Shown here piece by piece: positions 1-12,438 of a DNA stretch of 61,951 nucleotides. Source of the DNA: Nemertoderma westbladi (taxonomy: Eukaryota; Xenacoelomorpha; Nemertodermatida; Nemertodermatidae); assembly GCA_032718475.1 (NCBI GenBank), contig JAUCBJ010004332.1:1-61951 (forward strand), written 5' to 3'. Numbering within the stretch: the first letter of the stretch is position 1; each line of letters begins with the position of its first letter. The position numbers and the translations under genes were made by a program. The notes under the pieces were generated by a model that saw only the letters and a program-made list of their open reading frames with translations, ran no database searches and was not told the DNA's origin.

Positions 1-97
1 AATTCTCCCTTAAGTGGATCGTCCCATGAGTGGTTTTTCAAGCCACATTTTGTTGTACCAAAACTACGAGCAATCAATATAACTGGGCTAATGGAAC
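1..97 (-). mobile_element. BEL/Pao pol relic (BEL1 family)
   Basis: The first ~95 bases closely match 14909-14996, the segment of BEL1 pol between the reverse transcriptase core and RNase H, in the same orientation and with a few substitutions and small indels. The match stops abruptly after the ACTGGGCTAAT segment. It is a broken fragment of another copy of the same family; the rest may lie left of the window. Confidence 0.8.
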
Positions 98-119
98 ACT
101 GCATAAGTAACACATACTG

Positions 120-796
120 ACTGTTCACCGCATTATTTTGCTTCTGTTATTAATTGGTGTTATGTTAATGTATATTGCTGATATATTTGGAGAATACCGA
201 TGAATAATCATAAAACCCCCAATCTTCTTGATTACTGAAGGTGAGAGGAACAGGTTTACCAGTAGCAACTGCGACTTACATTATAGTGGTTTTTTGTGTG
301 AATTAAATGCTATTTCATAATCCCTACATGTATCAGTTGCTATCCTCCTTATATATGATCAAATTCAGTGACGGTCGGCAGATCAGTGTGAAGCCGTGTG
401 AAGTAGTGTGAAGGTTAATAAAGCATCTCCTAAAGAATGCGCTTTTTACAAAACTCAGTAGCCATCTAGTTGTGATTAGTATAAGTCATAACTCTGTTTT
501 TTATACTTAAAGCGCCACGTCCTAAAGGAACTATTAATATTTCCCTGAAAGTAAATATATTGTCAGATTGTCATATTAACGATCAATTGAATAATACAGT
601 AGGTCTACACTGCAATCACTATCAAAGCATCCGAATCCAGTCTCCCTTAACTGTGGGTGAATGATCGCGCACAGGCTGGCTTCGGCTGATGTAACTTCAG
701 TACACTAGGTAATTGATATAGGCTAAAGTCGATTTATAAACAAAAGGACAACTAAAATTGGCAGGTTAAACTGCTAAAGGTCTAAAAGCGCGAACA
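120..796 (+). mobile_element. Partial inverted LTR relic of the BEL1 family
   Basis: This stretch is the reverse complement of about 4167-4850, the distal half of the BEL1 LTR, with many substitutions and short indels. It ends with the LTR terminus GCGCGAACA, followed directly by CGTAC. The proximal part of the LTR is missing. It is much more diverged than the two LTRs of BEL1, so it is an older copy in the opposite orientation. Confidence 0.8.
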
Positions 797-2296
797 CGTA
801 CAGAAGTATGTTTGTCCGATTTTTTTATAATTTTTTTTATCGAGTGTTATTGTTTACATAATTATGACGTATATTTGCCAACGCGCCCTTATTGCCATTG
901 ATCTGTTTACTCTGTGCCTCATTTTTATTATGTGTATTTAGTTTTGTTTTAGAACCGTCCTTGTTGTTTGTAACCTGGTTGTTTTCTCCTCGATCATAAT
1001 TTTACTGCTATCGAGTGTTAATAATAATATTTAATTGAATTTCTTTCGGCTAAAGATATATGTAGTGTTCGCCCTGTGTGTAGGTTATGATGTCCTGAGA
1101 TTTCTGGTCGAAGGACTTAAAGAAATCAACAAACAATACTAACTATAATCAATTACAACACTGAGTAATACAATTTAACAATACCTGTATACATTGTTAT
1201 TGTTTTGTATTGCTTTCTATATTGCTAGCCGGACGTCGTAATATTAGTAACAAAACAAATATTTACGAAATATTCTGTGATGTAATAATATAATAATTTA
1301 ATAATAATAATAGCCTTAACCAACAAATGCACTGAAATAAATATTTTATGAAAACTCTGCATTTATAAAACCTCAAATAGAAAATAGAAATCCAGCACAG
1401 GAGGTAGGGTGGCCACTCTTGACTACAGGAAAGTCCGGAAATTAATTATAGACCTAAAAGGTCACCCGAATAATAATTTTTAGTTTAAAGTGCAATATTA
1501 TGCAGTAATAGTGTCTCAATGGTGGGATGTGATGGGTTTTCTCCTGTGTTTCAATTTCACAATCACTTTACTTTTTGCTGTGGGCCTATGTGTAGTAGTC
1601 GTTACTGTGCAGAAGTAAGGGTAGGGCCGTGTCAGTGAAATATGTCACAAAAGCGGGTAAAAAAAGGTAAATCTTAAATAAAAGGTAATTCGAATTAAAT
1701 AAAGTCGTTCGTATTTCCTTCAGGCTCTCGTTTAATACTCAACTGTGGGAAATACGGTAATTGCTTTGTTAAATTCAATATTTAGTTTTATATATTCAAA
1801 GCGCTGCCCCCATAATGACCAAGTTGGCACGACCTTAATAAACAACTTATAGTTGAATAACTTATCGAAATATTATGTCTGTAAAGTTTGAAAAAACAAT
1901 CAGGGAAAACCAGAATCCGAATTGAGTGGCCACCCTGAGAAATACCAAAATTTCAGAAATAAATACAATATATTATAATTATAGATAACTCAACATATAC
2001 TAGTAGACATAGTAGTACATATCTAGTAGAGATACAGTGTTTTACCGTATTAACATTTCCCAAAATACGTGATTTGGCGAGATACAGTGTTTTAGCGATG
2101 CTCCTAACTTGTAAACTATACTAAATGTAGAAAACGAATGGCACCACAAGAAAGAGCAGGTTCGAATTACTCAGAATCGATGTAAAAATTAAATCGAAAT
2201 TTTTCGAGATACAGTGTTTTACCATACAACGGCAGGGTAGCCCTACTGTCTTATCGACTGATTCATAAATACTGTTGTCATCAGGCCCGTACCGTG
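797..2296. other. AT-rich non-coding DNA
   Basis: No credible coding region or RNA gene is seen. The only structure noticed is the sequence GAGATACAGTGTTTTA, present three times at 2029-2044, 2079-2094 and 2206-2221, probably part of an unclassified decayed repeat. Confidence 0.5.
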
Positions 2297-2366
2297 CGGG
2301 GGGGCTTTGGGGGCACTCCCCCCCCCCCCCCCCAGACAAGACCCACTGCCCCCCCCCCCCCCCCAG
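2297..2366. repeat. Poly-G/poly-C tracts
   Basis: A run of G near 2299 is followed by two long C runs (about 2319-2332 and 2349-2364) separated by AGACAAGACCCACTG. The arrangement resembles the internal poly-C of the MITE at 2799-3307, so this may be part of a related decayed MITE. Such homopolymers are also prone to assembly length error. Confidence 0.6.
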
Positions 2367-2798
2367 ACCCCAGTCTCCCAGTCACGTCTGGTTCTCTTGT
2401 CTTGTTCACAATTAATTAATATTAATATTTTTGGTAATCAATATTATCGGATTCACATAGGCCTACTACTTCTGCCCACTGACCTGACCTGACTCCCCAC
2501 CATTCTATTTGGTCCAATTATAATGGCACTGGCACTGCCAGAGCCTGTGCCGACTCACAGGAGAGCTTATGTTTGTTGGCAGACCGCATATAGATTTTGA
2601 TAGTGATTGAATTACACTTCACTCTAGGCCTATCAGATTGCAGCTCATATAATTACTAAACATACACGGAAGCTCCAGGTTCTCTCATTGGCTACCAGGG
2701 CAGGGGTTGTTCTTGTTCGCTGTTGACCTATTGTCTGCAGTTTGGGAGCCAGCTTGCAGCTAATAGTAATAGGCTAGGCGCTGATGGTTGCTTGCGCT

Positions 2799-3307
2799 CA
2801 GGGGCGTACCCATGTTACAGTGGCACTATATTTTAACCCATACAATAAACTAAACACAATAGAACAGGTTACAGTTTTATTTTTGAGAGTAATCAGCTGT
2901 TATTTGCGTCCAATTTCCCCTGGAGAGGGATGAATTTTTATTGCGTCCAGTTTCCCCCCCTATCTGACCAGTGGATGCAAACGTTTTTTCCCTATAAATT
3001 TTTTTTGATACAATGTCCTGTTTAAAAGAGGAAAATTGTTCTATAAAATTGTGTATTTGTATTGGAAATATAAGAGAATCTGTAATTAGAATTATAAAAT
3101 TACACCGGTTTAATTTAAAATATATCAATTTAGACGGGGGAACACCACCTACAGTAGGTATAAATATCTATAATAACAGATATGAATAGAATATTACACT
3201 TATATTTTATTTATTACACACATTTTTTGGTAACATTCAAATTTTCTGACGGGGGGGGTAAACACCCCCACTACCCCCCCCCCCCCCTCCCCTTGGGTAC
3301 GCCCCTG
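2799..3307. mobile_element. hAT-type MITE, 509 bp
   Basis: The element starts CAGGGGCGTACCCA and ends with its exact reverse complement TGGGTACGCCCCTG. It is flanked by a perfect 8-bp direct repeat, CTTGCGCT, at 2791-2798 and 3308-3315. An 8-bp target duplication with CAGGGG-type ends fits non-autonomous hAT transposons. It has no plausible transposase; the interior is AT-rich with a poly-G block and a poly-C block near the right end. Confidence 0.85.
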
Positions 3308-4161
3308 CTTGCGCTGGTTTACATATCTAAAATTTTGTTTTTTGTAATTTTAAACTTAACTTTTGACATATTTATGCCTAGAAATTTTAAACTCGACAGG
3401 TTTAATTAAATCCGACAAAGATATTGGCATGTCAATATCGTAACGACAACAACTATTTGCCAAAATTCCCCCACCTTCTAACAGTCCGTTTGTCAAGGCT
3501 CCGCCAACTTTGTGGCTCGCTCCACACACCTTTAAACAATATTGATTATACTTTATATACTAAATTAACTCCCACTTTGCTGTATGGTATGCCCCCCAAT
3601 CCCAGTTATGGGTTTGCCCCCCCAAATTTGGCCTCTGTCCCCCCAGATATAATTGGGTAAATCTTTTGCGTAGAGGTATAGCCTACATAGAGGCTACATG
3701 TAGGTAGGCTACATGTAGGTAGGTGTAGCCTACATGTAGGTAGTTGTAGCCTACATGTAGATGCACGTGTAGGGTGAATGTAGGTAGGTGTAGTCCCATA
3801 GATATTAATGTAATTTAACATGATAACATGCAGTAACGGGATGCACGGTCGTCAATCCACAATCAGGGATGTAACGGTACTCTCCACGGTACATCAACGT
3901 GCAGACCTGTCTGCTGGCAGACAACAGACGGTTTTCTGTACAGTAAGCAGCAAACGTTGTTCTGATTTGTATGTTTATTAAGTAACATACAGTAACAGTG
4001 GACAGTCAACCATGATTGCGGTGACTAAGGACTACCATAACCCTGCCCCCCCCCCCCCCCCCTCAGCCCCTCTTTATCAACTGTACAGTCACTTTAGTAA
4101 TACTTGATGTACTTGTACTTCAGTAATATCAAGTCTACAGTATAGAATTAAATTCTGTACT
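3308..4161. repeat. Non-coding DNA with a GTAGCCTACATGTAGG minisatellite
   Basis: Between about 3678 and 3800 there are repeated units of the form GTAGCCTACATGTAGGTAG, partly palindromic. Short C runs occur near 3592-3650 and a long one at about 4046-4063. No coding sequence is supported: the predicted short peptides here translate the repeats. Confidence 0.6.
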
Positions 4162-4166
4162 CGTAC

Positions 4167-5369
4167 TGTTCGCGCTTTTAGACTTTTAGCAGTTTAACCT
4201 GCCAAATTTAGGTGTCTTCTAGGTTATAAATCGACTTTAGCCTATGACAAGTATTTGATACACATAAAGCTACATTAGCCGAAGCCAGCCTATGCGCGAC
4301 CATTCACCCACGGTTAAGGGAGACTGGATTCGGATGCTTTGACATAATTGCGATGTAGGCCTACTGTACTATTCGATTGATCGTTAATATATAATCTCTG
4401 ACAAATATTATTCACTTTCGAGAAATACTAACAGTTCCTTTAGGACGTGGCGCTCTAAATATGTAAACAGAGTTATGACTTACACTAAACGCAACGGGAT
4501 GGCTTATGATTTACGTATAAGGCGCATTCTTTAGGAAATGCTTTGTTATCTGTCACACTCATGCACACTACCTCACACTGCTGCACACTGATCTGCCGAC
4601 CTTCACTAATTTTAGTCATATATAAGGAGAATAGCAACCAACACATGTAGTGTCTATGAAATAGCATTCAATTCACTCCAAAACCACTATAATGTAAGTC
4701 GCAATTGCTATATGTAACCGGTCTCTAACCTTCAGTATATCAAGAAGATTGGGGTTTTATGATTATTTATCGATATTCTCCAAATATAACACATATCCAT
4801 CAACTGATAACAATTAATAACCAACAGTAAATAGCAGTAAAATAATGCGGTGAAAGTTGGGTAGGACGTAATGCATTGAGTTGACTGGACTGTACCGTGT
4901 GATTCGATTTGATATGATAACAGTTATACATTTCTATGATCAAAGCCGTTCTAATGTTTGGCTAAAGTCTGAAACACAGAATAATTCCACAGCCGATGTT
5001 CTGGGCTAGGAAAAAGGGTAAACAAAGACCATAATGCATTGCGCGATTTCCCGGAGGCCTCTGTGCAAATAAAATGAAAATCGCTCTGATTGGTTGAGTG
5101 AGTGAGCCTGAACAAAGGAAGCCAAAAGCTCCACGTCGACATATCAGCTGATAGATGTCGTCATCTGAACTACACTGCATCAAGAGTATTTTGGCGCATT
5201 GCGGCATAAGATAGCTTGTTATGTCCGCTAAAGTACACAAACAGAAAAATGGCTTTTTATGTCCACTAAAACACCTACACAGTAAGAAAACGGCTTTTTA
5301 TGTCCGCTAAAACACCTACAGAGTACTTTGCAGGGAAAATGACTAGCTAGATCCGCAAAAGCCTTTACA
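4167..5369 (-). repeat. BEL1 3' LTR
   Basis: This is the minus-strand 3' LTR and matches 49684-50886 over its full length. Its U3 side (high coordinates) holds three tandem units of about 40 bp around 5211-5326, each with TTATGTCC(G/A)CTAAA, which look like enhancer repeats. A TATA-like CTTATATATGACT lies on the minus strand near 4617-4629. The target duplication CGTAC flanks it at 4162-4166. Confidence 0.93.
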
Positions 5370-5448
5370 CCGCTCCCAGAAAATGGGATTTAATTCTATA
5401 AAATATAAAAAAATCACAGTTTCTAAAATATAAAAATACTCTAAACAG

Positions 5449-8400
5449 TTAGTCTTTCTTGCGCGGACGGCATTTACGCAGTTTTTTAAGGTTAGCAAGA
5501 GTCCTTTTCTCATTGGGGTGAGCCACTTTACTAGGAAGGCTATAACTCCTGGGTGAAGGGTGCAATACAATTGCATCGGAAGGTTTGGGATTACGGTTGG
5601 TGTATCCGCTGGTCGAGGTACCTGGTTGATCGATATCAACCTCAGTAGAGCAAGGTCTAACGGCCTTTAGAGCGCGTTTTAGGACAGCAGCTCCTACTGG
5701 TCCCTGACAAGTTGTCTGAACGATAGCGGTAGGTGGACCATGAGTGGTGAGAAACTTCCTCGGTTTAATGGTTCTTTCCAACTTGCGTTCTTGGGCTCGA
5801 TATTCGTAGGGCCGTCAATGTACTTCCTGTAACTCTGGATGCGAGTTGATGAACAAATCGCCATACTCTGGGTCTTGACGGATGAAGTTGATCAAGTTGT
5901 ACGAATTAATATCGTTAGGATTGATGTTCCTGAGATATTTACAAACCAATTTGGTGGAAATACACTCACCAACACGCTTCATTAATTCATAACTCGGTGT
6001 GCGTGATTTTTGTTCAACAGACGCGAATAGATAAGGATGGAAAGCTTAAACTCCTTCATAGGCGCATCCAGGGTAATAGCGATGGCGTGACTCACAATGT
6101 AAATCCGCATCCGCTTCCCAAGCTCGGATGTAGCGCAGGGTAGTCATTTCATCTACGCTTTCCAGATCGCGGTTAAAAGGGCATTCAAAACTGGCATGTC
6201 CTTTAAGTTGACAATGATGGCATTGAGTCATAAATTGGGGGAAGACGGCGAAAATGTGCAAATTATTGAGTCTACAATACGCACAATAGATCTCCATCGC
6301 CGGTTGTTTGTGGAAATAGGAGCAGGGTACGTCTGAGTCCATGGGGGTGAGATGATCTCTCGATGCGCATAATCGGCAACGTTCTCAAGAAACATAGTTG
6401 GCGTGCCGATAATTGTATGCGGTGAGACATTGTGGACCTTGATACCATTCTAAGACGTAGCCGTTGTCACTGCTCCGGGGCGCTGTAGGCTGAATTTCCT
6501 CGGATTCTAAGCATATTGGATTGTCTTCCAATTGCATAGCTGAGGTAGGTGCGGCTGTCTCCTTAAGCGAACCCACTGTCTGAACTTCCACGATAGAATA
6601 ACCCGTGGGTATTTGAGGTCTTTGTATAACAGATGAATGTCAATTCTGTATACAAACGTCCTTGAAAATGGCGAATCCACCGCTGTCTAACATCTCAGCT
6701 TCTGAGTCTCTTAGGCTGAGCTTAGTCAGAGCGCGGTCTTTGAACTGACTATCAACGTTATGGAACGGAGTCAGAAAGCGCCTGAAACATTCGAAGCGGA
6801 TGAATTTATTGTGTTCATCTAGCTTGGCGAGTTTGGTTCCAAGTATTAAGGGATGGGCGCGTATAGTACGACTGCACACATCGGCTAGCCAACCGGCAAG
6901 TGCGGTGTTTTCAAAGATCGTATATATAGCTAAGGAGGGACAAAGTGGAACACTTATAAAGCTATACACGACGCCATGTGCGGTCAATGGTCCATCAAAG
7001 TATAATCGAGAATAATGATCTCCATATATTTGTTGATAGTTGATAGGATTTCCGACCTTGAAATTCCATCCGTATTCTTGAAAGGCAAGATGTCCGATGG
7101 AGGTTCGTTGTACTTTAGTAATGCCGCTGGGTGTATTGGCATACATAGTTCAGAAGAAACCTCGGCCTTCTGCCCAAGGAGCAATCAGCTGAGTATCTAC
7201 GAAAAGATATGGGATATTCTCCATGTTCCTAAAGTCGTTTTGGAGATCTCCATAAACAGCTGAGCCGATTTTAAGGATTCTTTTGTTAAACAACATCTCG
7301 AGCACGGGCTGGGGTAACATCGATCCATCGATACCCATGGCCGGTTTGCGCTCGGTGTCAGTGACATAACGCTGCGCGAGTTCGAATTGTCCATGTCGGA
7401 GTTTCTTTTGTATCTCGGTGAGGGTCTCAAAAGAATAATCAATCACATCGGAACACGCTTGAGTAAATACGTGGGTAGAACCAGATAGTCCTCGTATATG
7501 TATCATGCGCGTAGTTCCCAGTTCTCCAACCAGAACGCTACCTTTGTTATCGTAAGTGACAACTCCATACATCTCGATAACGTTAAGAGTTTCGTTCCAC
7601 TCTTTAGTGGCGTTTTCTAGGGTCATTCCCACTGGATGCCACAAGGTGGTGCATTTGCTAGCGTTAGGTAGATCTCTATACTTCAAATACTGTGTAGTAT
7701 ATGTTTCTACATCTCCATATCGTTGTATTCTCTCCTCTTCGAATAACACATTGAGATTCCAGTGGACTAATCGAGTTTTGATAAATCCATCAAGATTATA
7801 CGGAGGAATTATATCCTTCTCTATTCTGGAAACATTATAGGGTTTTCGGAATGAGTTTACTTTCACTAACTGATTCAGATGTTTCTGCAGTTGTTCGAGT
7901 TCGACAAGATCGAGAGGATTCATTAGTGGTAGAAACCTTAGACTATGTGTAGGATCTTCCGGTTTTACCATGTAATATTGAGTTAGATTGACATAATAAG
8001 GGTGATCTTTGATCCCATAAAACGAGTTCGGTAAAGGTCTAGCGCGTATGTTGACCTCGTGTACCATACGACGGACAAGATCAGCTCTATTGTCCGGAGG
8101 TTCTACGAGTATACCATCGACACGAGTGGCCTCGATTGGCGGACGTTGCAACATAAGAGCGTCAGCGATAAGATCTCGAGATCTTAGGTTGATATCAACC
8201 GGTTGTGGTTGTGCCGTGGCGAAGAGTTTATCTCCGAAATGGAGAACCATCAAAGGATGGATGATGGTTTTAGAATAGAGATCAGTCATAAGGATTTGAG
8301 CTTCTGGCTGGGCTAAAGCTGCTTCTTCTCTCTCATCCACTTCTATGTGTTTCTCCTTGATCTGATTTTTCTCCGCTTGTCGTTGTAAACACTCGTCTAG

Positions 8401-9686
8401 GAACTCTTGTAGAGAATAGGTTCGTCCAAGTTTGATGTCTTCCTCGAGGTTCTGGATTTCTCGATCGAATTGTGGTAAAGCTAATTCTTTCACCGCTTGG
8501 ACTTGTTGTTGCAATTTGCGTTTCTCTAGACAATCGTAAGTTCCTTTTCCAATCTTCTGCCGAATAGCGTCTAACGCGTTTCGACTTCGGTGACGGGTTG
8601 TATCGGGGTTAAACCGGGACGATTGTACGGGTTGAACGGTGATATTAAATGCCCGCGTCCCAATCCAGTTAGGTAGGAAGGGCGAATATCTAGCGAGCCC
8701 ACTACCGGAGTGCCACCGATTAATTGTTTGGGTAACACAAGATCTTTAAATAGTGAGTACAGTTCAGGGGGATCCGTTATACTATTAGGATCAAGCGTTT
8801 GATGTCTCACTAAGGAATGAGGAGGTCTGACCGAGTATTCTGGAACTCTGATCATGGGTTTATTTAAGGATCGTTTGAGTCGAGCGAGCGTAGGTGATAC
8901 GTCGAACAGGTTTTGCTCGAAACTTCCATAAGTATATCGTGTAAAACTGTGTTTAGCGCAACGTCTCCGCGGATGTTTATGTCTTTCTGTTTGCTGATTG
9001 GGTCTAGGGCATTCGTCGCAGTAATACCAAAGACGCACGTCCTGCAGTGGAAATGCGGGTGATCGTTCTCCAGTTTTACAATATTCCTCCATCTGTTTGA
9101 AGCTATCTGGGACAAAAGGTAGCGGTCGATCGGCGGTAAGATACATCATAGTGAAATAGAGCCGTTTGAGTTCTATCATAGGGTCATGATGTATACCTTG
9201 AGGATATCGAGTTTCTAGGTTCTGTTGACTGGCAATATTGAGATATGTTTCTCTCAAGAATTCCAGATAATCGTTGAAGTCGCTGCGTTTATCCGGCTTT
9301 TCAACGTCTTCTCTTTCGAGTCGGTTTCGAATAGAATTCTTGTGTTCTATTCTCGGTTTATCGTTCCGACTCCGCTGGGTATGATATTTAAATAAAACCA
9401 TTTCCCTTTCGGTGTCTACATCGTCCGTATCGTGTAAATCGATAGGATGGCCAGTAGTTAAGAAGTCCATATACGTACCATTATGATGCGTATAGCGAGC
9501 GGTAAATTTTCTATAGTCCAATTCACGTGTAAGTTGCTCCTGGGACATCGACGGTTCGATATAACAACCATTGTCCTCCGTAGTAGTTGGACTAGCGTTG
9601 CCGCGTATCAAGCTATCAACAAACGCTAGTAAAGGTAGAGTGTATCGCTCCCTGATACCAAGATCATCTTCTATCAACTCAGTCAT
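5449..9686 (-). pseudogene. BEL1 accessory gene: DEDD exonuclease-like, CCHC zinc-knuckle protein (copy A)
   Basis: A gene of about 4.2 kb lies between integrase and the 3' LTR of BEL1. The start at 9686 opens a 371-codon segment with a domain shared with BEL2 (RLYxxxxYLTxxxPLP pattern, then CDEC and, later, RRRCAKH). A frameshift near 8590 leads to a 454-codon segment with a coiled-coil-like start and then the exonuclease core: TYDNKG (motif I), LKIGSAVYGDL (motif II), VDTQLIAPWA, and after the stop at 7150 YTIFENTALAGWL (motif III). CCHC knuckles follow at about 6100-6380, the last being CHHCQLKGHASFEC, then a basic tail ending KKLRKCRPRKKD. Stops at 7150 and 6385 are TGA, and further stops occur near 6640, 6046 and 5803. 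The first motif has K where copies B and C have E. No known BEL/Pao protein has this layout to my knowledge. Confidence 0.75.
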
Positions 9687-12438
9687 AGTTGCTATATGAG
9701 TTTATTAATATTATAATGAGTTTATAATTAGGCTAGCGGGCGTCGCTGCCTACCCCTCTCGGCCCCCGGACAGTGCAAGATTCTCAGCACCGATGTACCG
9801 TCGTTGCTGTGTTTTTTGCCAACGTGTAGCTACACAACGACAACGATAACCAGCACGAGTCACTCCACTGTCCATCCCAAAGGCTTAGATTTACTTCAGG
9901 TTCTTACTGCAGAGTTAGGGCTACTTTCACAATTGCGACTCGCTACTGTAAACACACTTTAGTAGTAACATTCACCTATAAACGCACAAATTCCACACAA
10001 CTGTCACAAATTGTACGCATTCGGGCCATTTGTCCATTAGTCAAGTGCCTTCCAGAATGCCACGTTATTATTATGTACCCTTGGATACTAGCAGTGTGCT
10101 ATGTATTCTCTATGCAAAGCAATGGGGCAAGCTTTCTATTGTTCTCTTAACTCGCTTCTAATTCTATCGTGGTTGTTGCTATGGTGACATTATGGAAAGC
10201 TAGCGGTAGAATTAGGGTAATTCCCATGCATACAGATCTGGGATGCTATTTAATAGTAATTCTTTAATTGTCAATATTCCTCTTTATACATGATTTTATG
10301 AATTTTATCGGCTATTGACTATATATTGGAGATTCTCGCACACTAATATACTTAATAGGGTGAATCTCTGCTCCCATGATCTATTAATTAATGGAATTTT
10401 GGGAATGTTATAAATTGTATAAAAATGACAATTTATCAAATTCATTAAAAGATATGAATTTAAATTTATTCCCGTAAATTTTATTATTTAATATTAAATA
10501 GACACAATTTTATTCCAGAGCATGTCTGGGGACTAAGATCCTGAATTCTCTGAAAGTTGTCCTTTTAAGAGTATTGGTAAGTGCTACGATATCTTAATAG
10601 ACTAGAATTTTAAAGGATCTAAAATTTAACAGATTTTAATTTATAGATTTTCTAGAGTTAACTTTTAAGTATTTACTCTATTATATTTGTTTGACAGATT
10701 TTATAAATATTAATAGTTAATATTTAAGATGGGCACCGACTTATTCCAGAACATGTCTGGGGACGCTAACCACTGATTCTAGAATTTTGTCTTTCAAGTA
10801 TATCGGTGGGTGCCGCGATATCTTAATCGACTAGAATTACAGATGGTCAAAGGGTTTAACAGATTTATTTGCGTTGTACACTACTGTTAAAGGGACATCA
10901 CGCTACTATATGTATTATTTAATATACGGTATGAGAGCAATATCGCAAGAAGCAATGTCAGTGAGAAGAGGCAAGTCGTTTCCAAGGTCTACCCAGAGCT
11001 TGGTTTAGCCGAGACACGAGGATTTGAATTTTGCATTACTAATACTCTACTTACCAATAATACTTGAATATAGTAGGAGCTTTATTGTACTTTAATAAGT
11101 ACGGATATTTCATCTTACTGTGGTCACGTATTTATAATATGATACGGACAGTAAGGAAAGAGAAAAATAATTATTTCTCGCCGTCGCACAAAATATATAA
11201 TATAGAAGTAATTAAGTAGTAAGACTAATATATTGCACTAATCTACTAAATAATCGCTAAAATAACATTCTACTAAATAAAATTAAAGAAAACGATTATA
11301 ATAAAATTACATAATAATACATACATAAATACTAGAAAGCCAGCAATCTGGCTGGAAAGAGCCCGGGGGAAAAGTCCTAGCCAAGACTATTACAAAGAAC
11401 TATGTCAGTCAGCAGTAAGTAAACTAAAATTGTCTAAACTGCAAGGCGTGAGGCTAGCTGACTTTGTGGCTCGCCCCACATAATAAAAAATGCAACTTAG
11501 CTACCACTAACAAAAATATAATATGAAGCAAATAATTTCATTATCAAGAACGTTTACAAGATATAAGATGCGATTACCAAATATTTATACAACCAGATAA
11601 ATAACAACGAATAGAGCCAAATAACAAATTTAGTTTCCTTCTATAGGTATTACCCCGTCGTCAAGCGGAATATCTCTTCCCAGTGAATTATATGTGAATA
11701 TGTAATATAGGTACTCCTTAGGCGGTAGGCCAGAGCGGGCTCCTTAAATACATGCAACTACTGTATTATAGTGTAGGTCAACTATAAAACATTTTGCAAT
11801 CCACAGTGAGTATCGACTGCAATAGGACACAGCACACTGCTTTGTGTAACTAAAATTCATTCTCCTGATCCACCCCCTAACATAGCAGAGTGAGTAACCT
11901 TATTGTAGATATACCCTTAGGAAGCACTGGGAGAGCAATCAGCTTAAGGGGTAATAATACATTAGAAACCAACAGCTTATGTGTGAGTAAACATTGCCTT
12001 TCCTTATAGCCTACTAGTAAAACTTGGCAACCAACACGTTTTTCTATGACTGTGTATAACATATTAAGCCATATTTCATCATGAACACCAGCTGTTATTT
12101 TACCATTGCTTTTAATTTCGCGACAAAACAATGTCAAAAAACTAAATATATCGAATACCACACATAGAATCGATCTGAAATTTTGTAACGCGATTATGAA
12201 CCACCAAAGCAATGTACTTGCAAAATTTCATCAAAATCGCCAGGCAGGAAGTGCCTTAACCTAGATAATTATCAGTCAGTATGTCAGTCAGTATGTCAGT
12301 CAGTGTAATGTATCCTGAGATTTTTACAGAAAGTATCCCTGAGATTCTTACAGTAAGTATCCTGCTGTCAAGCGGGCTCCTAATAAAAATAATAAAAATA
12401 TATGAAATAATATAGTCACACACCCACTCCTGACGCTA
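9687..12438. other. BEL1 spacer between integrase and the exonuclease gene
   Basis: About 2.75 kb of AT-rich DNA with no convincing gene. It contains an imperfect direct repeat pair headed by TTATTCCAGARCATGTCTGG, at about 10510-10640 and 10741-10870, 231 bp apart. GTCAGTCAGTAT repeats occur near 12271-12303, and a duplicated CCTGAGATTYTTACAG near 12309-12355. A 111-codon ORF at 11877-12212 (minus) has no recognisable domain and is probably chance or a decayed insertion. The BEL2 spacer is much shorter (735 bp), so this one may hold an unrecognised insertion. Confidence 0.5.

Noticed and set aside
5449-9686. Accessory gene as a host gene next to BEL1
   Set aside because: It lies between integrase and an LTR with a matching target duplication, and a homologue sits at the same place in BEL2 and BEL3.
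11877-12212. 111-codon minus-strand ORF in the BEL1 spacer
   Set aside because: No domain or homologue in the other elements; leucine-rich composition fits AT-rich non-coding DNA.
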